Assembly: GCA_017552715.1 (NCBI GenBank)
Contig: JAFZOW010000090.1
Coordinates: 1 to 46,046, forward strand
DNA length: 46,046 bases
From: Lachnospiraceae bacterium
Lineage (GTDB): Bacteria > Bacillota > Clostridia > Lachnospirales > Lachnospiraceae
Reading direction: 5' to 3'
The notes below the pieces were generated by a model that saw only the letters and a list, made by a program, of their open reading frames with translations, was not told the DNA's origin and made no database searches. The position numbers and the translations under genes were made by a program. The stretch's first letter is position 1. Every line of letters begins with the position of its first letter. Positions 23,216-32,741 of the stretch are shown here, piece by piece.

Positions 23216-24346
23216 ATGAAGTTCTTTCATTTATCCGATCTGCATCTTGGGAAGCGGGTTAACGAGTTTTCCATGATCGAAGATCAGAAGTACATACTGA
23301 AGGAGATCCTGGGCTTTGTAAGAGAGGAAAGACCGGACGGGATCCTTATCGCCGGGGATGTTTATGACCGCTCCGTTCCCAGTGAAGAGGCTGTGGAGCT
23401 CTGGGACAGTTTTCTGGTAAGCCTGGCGGAAAAGCGGGTGCCGGTATATGCGATCTACGGGAACCATGATTCGGCGGTAAGGTTTTCCGTGCACAGCTCG
23501 CTGGTGGATGCGAGTGGCATACATCTTTCTCCCGAATATAAGGGCGAGGCGGCGCGTTACCGTCTGGAAGATGAATACGGGCCGCTGAATATTTATCTGC
23601 TTCCCTTCATCAAGCCGGCTCTGATAAGGAACCGCTTCCCCGAGGAGGAGATGGCGGACTACACGGATGCCTGCAGGGCGGCGGTCCGACAGATGGCGGT
23701 TGATACGGGGGAAAGAAATATCCTGCTGGCACACCAGTTCGTGACAGGCGCCGTGCGCTGCGAATCGGAGGAGATCGTAGTTGGCGGACTGGATAATGTG
23801 GATGCATCGGTCTTTGATGATTTTGATTATGTGGCACTTGGACATCTGCACGGAAAGCAGTCCGTTGGCAGGGAGAGCGTGCGATACTGCGGAACCCCGC
23901 TGAAGTATTCTTTTTCGGAAAAGGATCATAAGAAGTCCGTTACGGTTCTGGATTTCGGGAAAAAGGGAGAGCTGTCGATAGGCGAGATCCCCCTGGTGCC
24001 CCGGCATGATATGCGGGAGATCCGCGGAAGCTATGAAGAGCTGAGCCTTAAAAAAAATTATGAAAATACGGATGTGGAAGATTACATCCACGCAGTGCTC
24101 ACCGACGAAGAGGATGTGATCGATGCGGTGGGGAAGCTGAGGGTGATCTATCCGAATCTGATGAAGCTCAGCTACGACAATACCCGGACAAGGGAACAGG
24201 GTGAAGTCTCCGGCCCGGAAGAAGTGGAGAGAAAGTCACCGATCGAGCTTTTTGATGAATTCTATGAAAAGCAAAACAACAAGGCCATGAGTGAAGAGCA
24301 GAAGGAATTCGCACTGGAGTGCATCAGGGATATCTGGGAGGCATGA
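23216..24346 (+). CDS. sbcD: SbcCD nuclease, phosphoesterase subunit
   Basis: Mre11-type nuclease subunit, 376 aa, of the SbcCD complex that opens DNA hairpins and processes double-strand ends. Metallophosphoesterase motifs are in order: SDLHLGK (7-13), GDVYDR (about 47-52), GNHDS (about 83), AHQF and GHLHGKQ. All metal ligands expected for Mn-dependent cleavage are present. ATG 23216 has GGGAGG at 9 nt. The sbcC gene starts 1 nt after the stop, so the subunits are co-translated. This D-C order is usual. Confidence 0.96.
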   Translation: MKFFHLSDLHLGKRVNEFSMIEDQKYILKEILGFVREERPDGILIAGDVYDRSVPSEEAVELWDSFLVSLAEKRVPVYAIYGNHDSAVRFSVHSSLVDASGIHLSPEYKGEAARYRLEDEYGPLNIYLLPFIKPALIRNRFPEEEMADYTDACRAAVRQMAVDTGERNILLAHQFVTGAVRCESEEIVVGGLDNVDASVFDDFDYVALGHLHGKQSVGRESVRYCGTPLKYSFSEKDHKKSVTVLDFGKKGELSIGEIPLVPRHDMREIRGSYEELSLKKNYENTDVEDYIHAVLTDEEDVIDAVGKLRVIYPNLMKLSYDNTRTREQGEVSGPEEVERKSPIELFDEFYEKQNNKAMSEEQKEFALECIRDIWEA

Positions 24347-24347
24347 T

Positions 24348-27116
24348 ATGAGACCATTGCATCTGAAGATCTCGGGCTTTGGGCCCTATGCAGGCTGTAC
24401 CGAGATCCCTATGGAAGAGCTGGGCAGTCAGGGGTTATATCTGATCACGGGAGATACCGGGGCCGGCAAAACGACCATATTTGATGCGATCTGCTATGCC
24501 CTGTTCGGAAAAGCAAGCGGAGAGGTGCGGGACGAATCCATGCTCCGTTCCAAATACGCATCCCCGGATACGCCCACCGAGGTGGAACTAAGGTTTTCCC
24601 ATGCAGGAAAGGAATACAGGATACGGCGTAATCCGAAGTATATGCGTCCGGCCAAGCGCGGAGGAGGGGAGACCTGGCAGCAGCCTGCCGTGGAACTGTA
24701 TAAGCCCGACGGAAGTACCGTTACCCAGACAAAGACGGTGCTGGCGGAAGTGGAAGGACTTCTGGGGGTTAACAAAGAGCAGTTTTCGCAGATCTCCATG
24801 CTGGCACAGGGAGATTTTCTGAAGCTTCTTCTGGCAGATACCGGAACGCGTCTGGAGATCTTCCGTAAGCTTTTCAAGACGGAAAAATACCTGACGTTCC
24901 AGAAAAGGCTTGGGGCCGCCGAATCGGAACTGGCGGGACAGCTTAAGGACGGAAGGAAGAGCATAGACCAGTATATCAGCGGTATCCAGGCGGATAAGGA
25001 TGATGTGCTGTCCATCGAAGTCGAAAAGGCTGTGGCTGACGAAATGACCACGGAAGCCGTGCTTGAGCTTCTGGATAAGCTGATCGGACAGGATCAGGAA
25101 AGGAAAGAGAAGCTGGACCATGAGCTGGAAAGCATAAAGGCGGATCTGGATAAAGTTAACGCCTCCATCGGTGCGGCACAGGCGCTGAAAAAAGCAGAGG
25201 AGGAGCTGGCGCAGGCGAAAGAGGAGTTGGCGCTGGAAGAGCCGAAGTATGAAGGGCTTACAATAAAAAAGGAGGAAGCCCGAAAGGCTCTGGAGAAAAA
25301 GCCGGAACATGAAAAGGCAGCCGCGCTGATCGAAGCGGAGCTGGAGGATTATGATAAAGCCATCGAGCTGGAGAAAAAAACAGAAAGACTGAGCGAGGAG
25401 ATACAAAGCAAAAAAGGCTTGCTGGAAAAGGAGGAAGCGGATAAGAAGGCCCTGCAGGAGAAACTGGAAGAACTGAAGAAAGAGCAGGAGGCTCTTAAGG
25501 ATGCCGGTGCGGATCTGGAAAAGATCCGCTCAGAGATAAAAAGCCTGCGGGACGAGGCGGAGAAGATAGAAGAGCTGGCCGAAGCTCTGAAAAACCTGGC
25601 TGCGGATACTAAGCGGCTGAAGGAGCTGCAGGATGATTATCTTAAGAAAGATGCCGTATTCCGGAAGCTGAATGAGGACTACGATGCGAAGGACCGGGCT
25701 TTTCGGGACGGACAGGCGGGTATCCTTGCGGAAAAGCTCAGGGAAGGAGAAAAATGTCCCGTCTGCGGTTCGCTGACCCATCCCGAGCCGGCATGCCGCA
25801 AAAAGGATGTGCCCACGGAAAAGGAGCTGGAGGAGGCAAAGAAGCAGGCGGAAGAGGCGCGCGGTATACGGGACGAAGCTTCGAAGAAAGCCCATGCACT
25901 GGATACGGGGATCTGTAAAAAGCGCGAAGAACTGAAAGGCCGCTGCCTTAAGGAACTGGGGACGGAAGATACGGAAGAAGCCGAAAAAAAGGCGGCCCTG
26001 GCAGCCCGGGAGAATAAGAGACTTCTGAAAGAAAAGACCGACAGGGAAAAGGCGGCTGCGGAGGGACTGGCCAGAAAGCAGGAACTGGATAAACGCATTC
26101 CGGAAAAGGAAGAAGAACTGAAGCAGCTTACGGAAAAGACAGGCGGATCACTCATCGAGATCGGCGGGAAGGAAACGGAAAAGAAAGCTGTACAGGAGCA
26201 GCTTGACGAACTGAAAAAAAGCCTGCGGTACGAAAACAAAAAGAAGGCGCTTGAGGAAGCAGAGAGCCTTCGGAAGCTTGCAAAGGAACTTCAGGCTGTA
26301 TTTGACGGGGCACAGAAGGATCTTGAAGAGCAGAAGGGAAAGATCGACAGGCTGAAGAGTGCCATTGATACCAACGCAAAGCTGGTCAGCGAAGGAAAGA
26401 CGGAGGATCTGCCTAAGCAGCAGGAACAAAAGGAAAAGCTGGACAAAGCACAGAAAGAATGCATCGACCGGAAGGAAGAGGTGACCGGACGGATAAGAAC
26501 CAATGAAAAGATACGTGAGAATATCCGGGAAAGAGCGGGAGTCATCAAAGAGACGGAGACGAAGCTTCAATGGGTGAAAGCTCTGTCGGATACCGCTAAC
26601 GGGAGCTTGCGGGGAAAGGAAAAGATACAGCTGGAGACCTATATCCAGACCACCTACTTTGACCGTATCATCCGCAGGGCGAATCTGCGGCTCATGACCA
26701 TGTCCTCCGGGCAGTACGAGCTGACCCGCATGAAAGAGGCAGGGAACAACCAGAGCCAGAGCGGCCTGGATCTTGGGGTGATCGATCATTATAACGGAAC
26801 GGAACGCAGCGTAAAGACCCTGTCCGGAGGCGAATCCTTTATGGCATCACTTTCCCTGGCGCTGGGTCTGTCGGATGAAGTGCAGTCCTCTGCCGGAGGG
26901 ATACGGATCGATACGATGTTTGTGGACGAGGGCTTCGGCTCCCTGGATCCGGATTCCCTGGACCAGGCATATAAGGCGCTTGCCGGCCTGGCGGACGGGA
27001 AACGCCTGGTGGGGATCATTTCCCATGTTGCGGGTCTGAAAGAAAAGATAGATAAGAAGATCATCGTTACCAAAAAGAGGGATGCAGGAAGCTTCATCAC
27101 CCTGGCGGAGGGATAA
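24348..27116 (+). CDS. sbcC: SbcCD nuclease, SMC-like ATPase subunit
   Basis: Rad50-type ATPase partner of SbcD, 922 aa, somewhat short for SbcC (often about 1000-1050). Walker A is GDTGAGKTT (35-43). Two long coiled-coil arms rich in E/K/L surround the zinc hook CPVCG (C470, C473). The ABC signature LSGGESF is near 825 and Walker B MFVDEGFGSLD near 856. Arms bring two heads together through the hook, and ATP-driven motion guides SbcD cutting. The preferred start is ATG 24348 behind GGGAGG; a frame open from 24291 overlaps the sbcD end and has no better site. Followed by a promoter for the BI-1 gene. Confidence 0.96.
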   Translation: MRPLHLKISGFGPYAGCTEIPMEELGSQGLYLITGDTGAGKTTIFDAICYALFGKASGEVRDESMLRSKYASPDTPTEVELRFSHAGKEYRIRRNPKYMRPAKRGGGETWQQPAVELYKPDGSTVTQTKTVLAEVEGLLGVNKEQFSQISMLAQGDFLKLLLADTGTRLEIFRKLFKTEKYLTFQKRLGAAESELAGQLKDGRKSIDQYISGIQADKDDVLSIEVEKAVADEMTTEAVLELLDKLIGQDQERKEKLDHELESIKADLDKVNASIGAAQALKKAEEELAQAKEELALEEPKYEGLTIKKEEARKALEKKPEHEKAAALIEAELEDYDKAIELEKKTERLSEEIQSKKGLLEKEEADKKALQEKLEELKKEQEALKDAGADLEKIRSEIKSLRDEAEKIEELAEALKNLAADTKRLKELQDDYLKKDAVFRKLNEDYDAKDRAFRDGQAGILAEKLREGEKCPVCGSLTHPEPACRKKDVPTEKELEEAKKQAEEARGIRDEASKKAHALDTGICKKREELKGRCLKELGTEDTEEAEKKAALAARENKRLLKEKTDREKAAAEGLARKQELDKRIPEKEEELKQLTEKTGGSLIEIGGKETEKKAVQEQLDELKKSLRYENKKKALEEAESLRKLAKELQAVFDGAQKDLEEQKGKIDRLKSAIDTNAKLVSEGKTEDLPKQQEQKEKLDKAQKECIDRKEEVTGRIRTNEKIRENIRERAGVIKETETKLQWVKALSDTANGSLRGKEKIQLETYIQTTYFDRIIRRANLRLMTMSSGQYELTRMKEAGNNQSQSGLDLGVIDHYNGTERSVKTLSGGESFMASLSLALGLSDEVQSSAGGIRIDTMFVDEGFGSLDPDSLDQAYKALAGLADGKRLVGIISHVAGLKEKIDKKIIVTKKRDAGSFITLAEG

Positions 27117-27157
27117 GGCGGCATAACGGAGTTAGAAAGGCCGCTTAAGGATGGTAA

Positions 27158-27186
27158 TGGACTTTATCCGGCTTTTATGTTATAGT
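27158..27186 (+). promoter_or_regulatory. Promoter of the BI-1-family gene
   Basis: -35 TGGACT (27158-27163), 17-nt spacer, -10 TATAGT (27181-27186). The leader contains a stem-loop TATAACGCTC (27212-27221) / GAGCCGTTATA (27225-27235) with a single bulge, 16 nt before the AAGGAGG site. Confidence 0.6.
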
Positions 27187-27264
27187 AGTCGAAATCGGGT
27201 TTTGTGTTTGCTATAACGCTCTTTGAGCCGTTATAACATGTACTGCAGTTTAAGGAGGTTTTTC

Positions 27265-28248
27265 ATGGATCAGAATTTTAATGGTCAGTACACGGGGCAG
27301 AACGGTCAGTTTGGGGGACAGATGAATAACCAGTTCGGAGGCCAGGTAAATAACCCTTACGGGGGCCAGATGATGAATAACCAGTACACCGGCCAGACCG
27401 CAGCCAATCCCTACGGGGGCCAGGTGATCAATAACCAGTATGCGGCACAGAACTATAACCCTCAATTCTCCGGACAAAATTATAACAACGGCTATTACGG
27501 CCAGAACGATCCGAATGCTTTCGGCATGAATCAGCCTTACAGCGGTTTCGGAAACGGCGGCGGCTTTATCAGCAATACCATGGGAGAACTGATGGAGGCC
27601 ATGCAGCAGAAGGTGGTGAACAAAGCCTTCCTGTATATGGTGGCCGCGCTGGGGGTGACGGCGGTGGCAGCTTTCTGGGCACCCAATGCCATGGCTAATT
27701 TCCTGGCCAGCAGTCCTTCATCGCTCTTTATACTGATCGCACTGGAACTGGCGGTGGTCATCGTATCCAATATCGCGATCCGTAAGAATAACGCACCTTT
27801 GACGGTGATCCTCTTTACGATCTATTCCTTCCTGACCGGTGCGACCCTGGGGGTGGTCTTCTGGGCTTACGAACTTAGTTCCGTGGGCAGTATCTTCCTT
27901 ATGACAGCCGTTATATTCGGTGTAATGGCTGTATACGGGCTGGTAACGAAGAAAGACCTGAGCTCTATCGGCAGCATCCTTATGATGGGCCTCATAGGGA
28001 TCATCATCGCTACCATCGTTAATGCTTTTATACTGCATAGCGCCGCCCTGGATATGATCGTTTCCTTTATCGGCATAGCTATCTTCGTCGGGCTTACTGC
28101 CTTCGACACCCAGAAGATCAAAAAGAACGTGGCCATGTCCGACGGGGATAATCTGGAGGTCCTGGCCCTTTCGGGAGCCTTTGAACTGTATCTCGACTTT
28201 ATAAATATCTTCATCCGCCTGCTCCGCATCATGGGACGCAGGAAGTAA
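27265..28248 (+). CDS. Bax inhibitor-1/YccA-family membrane protein with Q/N/G-rich tail
   Basis: A 327-aa membrane protein. The N-terminal 105 residues are a low-complexity repeat rich in Gln, Asn, Gly and Tyr (units such as NQFGGQ, NPYGGQMMNNQYTGQ). A C-terminal domain with about seven TM helices begins near residue 125. The membrane part ends in SGAFELYLDFINIFIRLLRIMG, the typical signature of the BI-1/YetJ/YccA family; YetJ in Bacillus is a pH-sensitive calcium leak channel. ATG 27265 follows AAGGAGG; a frame open from 27223 starts in the leader hairpin. The repeat tail is not part of the family core and is likely disordered and cytoplasmic. Confidence 0.9.
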   Translation: MDQNFNGQYTGQNGQFGGQMNNQFGGQVNNPYGGQMMNNQYTGQTAANPYGGQVINNQYAAQNYNPQFSGQNYNNGYYGQNDPNAFGMNQPYSGFGNGGGFISNTMGELMEAMQQKVVNKAFLYMVAALGVTAVAAFWAPNAMANFLASSPSSLFILIALELAVVIVSNIAIRKNNAPLTVILFTIYSFLTGATLGVVFWAYELSSVGSIFLMTAVIFGVMAVYGLVTKKDLSSIGSILMMGLIGIIIATIVNAFILHSAALDMIVSFIGIAIFVGLTAFDTQKIKKNVAMSDGDNLEVLALSGAFELYLDFINIFIRLLRIMGRRK

Positions 28249-28277
28249 ATCCGAGATTTAAGTCAGATCGTTTCATG

Positions 28278-28315
28278 AAGGCCTCCTATGATAAGATGTG
28301 ATCACGGGAGGCCTT
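28278..28315 (+). terminator. Weak terminator-like hairpin after the BI-1 gene
   Basis: Perfect 9-bp arms AAGGCCTCC (28278-28286) and GGAGGCCTT (28307-28315) with a 20-nt loop. No U-run follows. The right arm contains a GGGAGG that could serve an upstream ATG (28321) for the ABC gene but would be sequestered; the ATG at 28336 uses the free GGAGG downstream. Confidence 0.4.
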
Positions 28316-28335
28316 GTTATATGAACGGAGGAAAT

Positions 28336-30177
28336 ATGGAAAAGAAAAAGAAAAGAGAGATAGGCCGCACAAGGGCACTGAAGAATAATCTCTATGCCTG
28401 CGGCCTGCTTAAGAAGATCTGCCCGGGTCTGGTGGTGCATCAGGGAATAGCACGTTTTCTGGGCTATTTTGAATGGCTTTTTTACAGCGCGTTTTTCATG
28501 CGCTATGTCATCGATTCGCTGGAGAAAGGGTCTCCCTTCGGCAGGATCATGATCTTTGTTGTGATCGTGGCCGTGGTGTCTGCCGCCATGTCGCTTTACA
28601 ACAGTATCTTAAACGGCCACATCTTTCCCATCTGTAGGGCAGTGGTGAATAAGGGGCTGTATACCATACTGTTCAAGAAGTCCAGGAATGTGGAGCTGGA
28701 ATGCTTCGAAAACAGCGAATTTTATGATAAGTACACCCTGGCTATGGAAAAAGCGGATGAGCGTCTGATCACTACGGTGGAGGCGGTCTTTAAGACTTTT
28801 TTCGGCGCCATTGCCAGTGTATGCGCTTTTGTATTCATGTACCAGGTGGATCCGATATCCGTTCTCTTCATCATCTTCCCGGTGCTGGGCAATTTTATCT
28901 TTAACCGCAAGATCAGTCACCTGGATTATGCGAGGAATCAGGATATGGCGCCCCATAACCGTCGGATCGCCTATATCAACCGTGTGATGTATCTGCCGGA
29001 ATATGCCAAGGAGATGCGTCTGACGGATGTGTTTGCCCTGATGCGCCGGCAATACCGTGAGGCCATTACGGGGCTGGCGGATGTGACGAAGAAATACACC
29101 CTGAAGGCGGTGGTGCTCCACTGGCTCTATGTCATGTTCACATTTACCTTTATCTTTGAAGGGCTGCTGATCTACGGGGCTTACAGGACCCTGGTGAGCA
29201 ACAGCATGAGCCTGGCCCAGCTGGCGGTCATCACCAGCATGATGGTGTCCACCACCTGGATCCTCATCGGCTTTACGGAATCGCTGACCAGCCTGTTCAA
29301 GAACGGCCTCTTTATTGAGTATCTGCGGACCTTCCTGGAATACAAAGAAAAGATCCCCGAGGATACGGAGGGGCTGGATCCCGGGAATACGATACATTCC
29401 ATCGAATTCAGGGATGTTTCCTTTTCCTATAAGGACAAGGAGGTGCTATCGCATCTGAACATGGAATTCCGGGAAGGCAAGACCTATGCCCTGGTGGGAC
29501 ACAACGGAGCCGGAAAGACGACGCTCATCAAGCTGCTCTTGCGTTTTTATGACCCCACGGAAGGGACCATACTCTTAAACGGCAGGGATATACGGGAATA
29601 TGAGCTGAAAAAATACCGTGCTCTCTTTGCCACGGCCTTTCAGGATCACAGGATGTTCTCCATGTCCGTTATGGATAATGTGGTGATGGGGGAAGAGATC
29701 CCGGAGGAGCAGAAGGAGAAGCGGGTCAGGGAAGCGCTGAAGCTTTCCGGGGCTTACGATAAGGTGATGAGTCTGCCCAAAGGCATGGATACCACGCTGA
29801 CTCACGAGTTTGATGAGGAAGGTGTGGTGCTTTCGGGCGGAGAATTCCAGAAGATCGTGGTGGCAAGGGCCTTTGTGAAGAAGTGCCCCTTCAAGATCTT
29901 TGACGAGCCCAGCAGTGCCCTGGATCCCATCGCGGAGGCCATGCTCTTCGATAACATCTACGAGTCCTGCAGGGACAATACCCTGGTCTTCATCTCCCAC
30001 AGGCTTTCTTCCGTGCAGAATGCCGACTGGGTATATCTGCTCTCGGACGGCACGGTGAAGGAGGCCGGGACACACGGGATGCTCATGGATCAGAAAGGCA
30101 TCTACGCGGATATGTACACGAAACAGGCAAAGAATTATCTGGCACTTTCTCAGGATGAAGAGGAGGTGACGGCATGA
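28336..30177 (+). CDS. ABC half-exporter, first of heterodimer
   Basis: TM domain plus nucleotide-binding domain in one 613-aa chain. Six TM helices occupy the first 330 residues. Walker A is in VGHNGAGKTT (about 387), signature LSGGEFQK, Walker B FKIFDEPSSALD and H-loop FISHRLSS. All ATPase residues are canonical, including the catalytic Glu. A basic N-terminus (MEKKKKREIGRTRALKN) is cytoplasmic. The second half-transporter follows with ATGA overlap, so the two form a heterodimer. Substrate is unknown; peptides or lipids are typical. Start chosen at ATG 28336 by GGAGG 4 nt upstream; ATG 28321 is an alternative. Confidence 0.91.
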   Translation: MEKKKKREIGRTRALKNNLYACGLLKKICPGLVVHQGIARFLGYFEWLFYSAFFMRYVIDSLEKGSPFGRIMIFVVIVAVVSAAMSLYNSILNGHIFPICRAVVNKGLYTILFKKSRNVELECFENSEFYDKYTLAMEKADERLITTVEAVFKTFFGAIASVCAFVFMYQVDPISVLFIIFPVLGNFIFNRKISHLDYARNQDMAPHNRRIAYINRVMYLPEYAKEMRLTDVFALMRRQYREAITGLADVTKKYTLKAVVLHWLYVMFTFTFIFEGLLIYGAYRTLVSNSMSLAQLAVITSMMVSTTWILIGFTESLTSLFKNGLFIEYLRTFLEYKEKIPEDTEGLDPGNTIHSIEFRDVSFSYKDKEVLSHLNMEFREGKTYALVGHNGAGKTTLIKLLLRFYDPTEGTILLNGRDIREYELKKYRALFATAFQDHRMFSMSVMDNVVMGEEIPEEQKEKRVREALKLSGAYDKVMSLPKGMDTTLTHEFDEEGVVLSGGEFQKIVVARAFVKKCPFKIFDEPSSALDPIAEAMLFDNIYESCRDNTLVFISHRLSSVQNADWVYLLSDGTVKEAGTHGMLMDQKGIYADMYTKQAKNYLALSQDEEEVTA

Positions 30178-31955
30178 AAAGAGTGATCGATAACCAGCTC
30201 TTCCTTTGGAAGCTCTGCTTTAAGACCTGTCCGGGATACATGATCTACTTCCTTTACGACGGTTTCCGTTATCAGGGGATCATCTTCCTGGAGCATGTGC
30301 TGGGCATACGTTATGTGCTGCATTGCGCGGAATATCATGAGCCTTTCTGGAAAGCCCTGCTCTTTATAGGAGTCATCCTGATCGTCAATATGCTGCAGAT
30401 CATTCCCGACGGCTTCTTCATCCACGGTTGGACATATAAAAACAAACCGAAGCTGTACCGGGCACTGAAAGAGAAGATGTATGCGAAGGCGGCGGAGATC
30501 GACCTTTCCTGCTACGACGATCCGGACTATTACAATGACTTTGTGCTGGCGGTGGCCGAAGCGGAGAGCTCCATTGACCGCTTCCTCAATCTGTGCAATC
30601 ATATCGTACAGGCCCTGACCATACTCTTTACCACGGGAGTGTTTTACCTGCTGACGGACTGGGTCGGCATACTCTTTGTGCTGGCTTCCTTCATACTGCG
30701 CTTCCTGGTATCCAGGGTATTGAACAAGCTGAACTATAAGGTGCGTCTTAAGGTGAACCCGCTGGAGAGAAAGCGCAACTACGTGAGCCGTGTTTTCTAT
30801 CTGAATGATTTTGCCAAGGAACTGCGCCTGCATCCCAGGGTGGGGGACCGGCTGGAGAAGGAGTTTGAAGAGGCAAATGACGGGATACTCGCCGAACAGA
30901 AGAAAGTAGGCTTCAAACGCTCCTTCCTGGATTTCTCCAGAGCCTATCTGGTAGGAGATTTCATCATGGACGGGCTGTATATCACCTACCTGGTCTTTCA
31001 GGCAGCGGTGCTGCACACCATTGATTACAGTAATGCGGTGGTACTCTTTAACCGTACCGGGAGCCTGCGGCGCGGGATGGGAGACCTGGCGGATATCTTC
31101 CCTCTGGCCCAGGAAAACAGCCTTTATATCGATAAGATCCGGGCTTTCCTGGAATACGAACCGAAGATCAAACGTCTGGAAGGTGATGCCGTACCGGAAG
31201 GAAACGCTGAGCTTGCCTTAAAGCATGTGAGCTTCCGTTATCAGAGAGGCATGGCGGAGACCCTTAAGAATATCAGCCTGCGGGTGAAGCCGGGGGAGAA
31301 GCTGGCCATCGTCGGTTATAACGGTGCCGGAAAGACCACGCTGATCAAGCTGCTCATGCGGCTCTATGATCCTACCCGCGGAACCATTTCCTATCATGGA
31401 AAGGATATAAGGGAATTCCGGCCCGCGGATTACCGGGAACGCATAGGCGTTGTATTCCAGGATTATCAGATGTACGGTGCAAGCCTGAAAGAGAACGTGG
31501 TGATGGACTGCGCGGAGGAAGTGCCCGGACAGGGAGTCATCGAGGCTCTGGAAAAAGCCGGTTTCGGACCTCGTCTTGAGACTCTGGATAAGGGACTGGA
31601 AACGCAGGTGACGACGGAGTTTGATAAGGGAGGCATTAACTTCTCGGGAGGCGAGAGCCAGAAGGTGGCCATCTCAAGAGCCTTCTATAAAGATGCGGAT
31701 ATACTGATCATGGACGAACCCAGCAGTGCGCTGGATCCCATTGCGGAATATGAGCTGAACAAGGCCATGGAGTCTGCCGCGAAAGGAAAGACGGTGTTTT
31801 ATATCTCTCACCGTCTGTCCACTACCCGGGATGCCGACCGTATCATCCTCCTGGAGAACGGACGTATCGCGGAGGAAGGTACCCATGAAAGCCTGCTTAA
31901 GAAGAACGGACGCTATGCGGAAATGTGGCGCGTACAGGCCGGACGTTACCATTGA
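30174..31955 (+). CDS. ABC half-exporter, second of heterodimer
   Basis: A 593-aa partner of the preceding half-exporter, with a TM domain (about 1-310) and a nucleotide-binding domain. Walker A is VGYNGAGKTT (about 380), signature FSGGESQK, Walker B ILIMDEPSSALD and H-loop YISHRLST. Both halves have a full catalytic Walker B and H-loop, so neither site looks degenerate, unlike many heterodimeric exporters. It overlaps the upstream gene by ATGA. A two-component system starts 42 nt downstream without a terminator, so these four genes probably form one transcript. This suggests transporter and sensor share a signal. Confidence 0.91.
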   Translation: MKRVIDNQLFLWKLCFKTCPGYMIYFLYDGFRYQGIIFLEHVLGIRYVLHCAEYHEPFWKALLFIGVILIVNMLQIIPDGFFIHGWTYKNKPKLYRALKEKMYAKAAEIDLSCYDDPDYYNDFVLAVAEAESSIDRFLNLCNHIVQALTILFTTGVFYLLTDWVGILFVLASFILRFLVSRVLNKLNYKVRLKVNPLERKRNYVSRVFYLNDFAKELRLHPRVGDRLEKEFEEANDGILAEQKKVGFKRSFLDFSRAYLVGDFIMDGLYITYLVFQAAVLHTIDYSNAVVLFNRTGSLRRGMGDLADIFPLAQENSLYIDKIRAFLEYEPKIKRLEGDAVPEGNAELALKHVSFRYQRGMAETLKNISLRVKPGEKLAIVGYNGAGKTTLIKLLMRLYDPTRGTISYHGKDIREFRPADYRERIGVVFQDYQMYGASLKENVVMDCAEEVPGQGVIEALEKAGFGPRLETLDKGLETQVTTEFDKGGINFSGGESQKVAISRAFYKDADILIMDEPSSALDPIAEYELNKAMESAAKGKTVFYISHRLSTTRDADRIILLENGRIAEEGTHESLLKKNGRYAEMWRVQAGRYH

Positions 31956-31997
31956 TGCGCTGAGCGAAGCCCGGTCACCCAGGGAGGATTGTAGGAA

Positions 31998-32741
31998 ATG
32001 ACGGAACAGATAAAGGTGCTGATGGTCGATGATGATGAGCTGATCGCCAAGTCCACGGCGGAATACTTCAATATGTTTGATGTAAAGACCGCCTATGTGA
32101 CGGGGTATGAAGAGGCGGAAGCATTCCTGGAGACAAATACCGTTTCCCTGCTGCTTCTGGATATCAATCTGGGAGAACGCTCCGGCTTTGAGCTGTGCAG
32201 GAAGATACGGGAGCACTATGACATGCCCATACTCTTCATCAGTGCCAGGACCAGCGATGATGACGTGCTGATCGCACTCAATATCGGAGGGGATGATTAC
32301 ATCAAAAAGCCCTATACCCTGAACATCCTGCTGGCAAAAGTAAAGGCGATACTGGGCCGTTATGAAAAGGCGAAGGAAAGCGCCCTGCAGGCATACTCTG
32401 CTGCGGGAACAGCCGCCGTCAACGAGGAAAAGACAGCTGTACAGCTGGCGGAAGATATCATGCTGGATATCGCCACCCATAAGCTGAAGAGGGGGGAGGA
32501 GCAGATCGCCCTGAAGGCTATGGAATACAAACTGCTAAAGTATCTGATCGATCATGCGGGCCGGGTGGTGAGTAAGGATGAACTGCTTAAAGAGGTCTGG
32601 GATGACGAATTTGTGGGGGAAGGAACGCTGGCAGTCCATATCCGTCACCTGAGGGAGAAGACCGAAGCAGATCCGAAGGATCCCAAGCTCATCAAGACGA
32701 TCTGGGGCGTAGGATACATGATAGAGGAGCTGTATGAATAA
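31998..32741 (+). CDS. OmpR/PhoB-family response regulator
   Basis: A 247-aa DNA-binding response regulator. The receiver domain (1-118) has the acidic pocket DDD (11-13), phosphoacceptor D55 and K104 in IKKPYT. A linker of about 35 residues rich in Ala/Glu is longer than usual. The C-terminal winged helix (about 150-247) includes EYKLLKYLIDHAGRVVSKDEL and IWGVGYMIE. ATG 31998 follows GGGAGG. Its stop overlaps the kinase start by 8 bases. The probable target is the promoter of the ABC/FtsX pair at 34.1 kb, where AT-rich GTTAA repeats lie upstream of a TATAAT. Confidence 0.94.
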   Translation: MTEQIKVLMVDDDELIAKSTAEYFNMFDVKTAYVTGYEEAEAFLETNTVSLLLLDINLGERSGFELCRKIREHYDMPILFISARTSDDDVLIALNIGGDDYIKKPYTLNILLAKVKAILGRYEKAKESALQAYSAAGTAAVNEEKTAVQLAEDIMLDIATHKLKRGEEQIALKAMEYKLLKYLIDHAGRVVSKDELLKEVWDDEFVGEGTLAVHIRHLREKTEADPKDPKLIKTIWGVGYMIEELYE

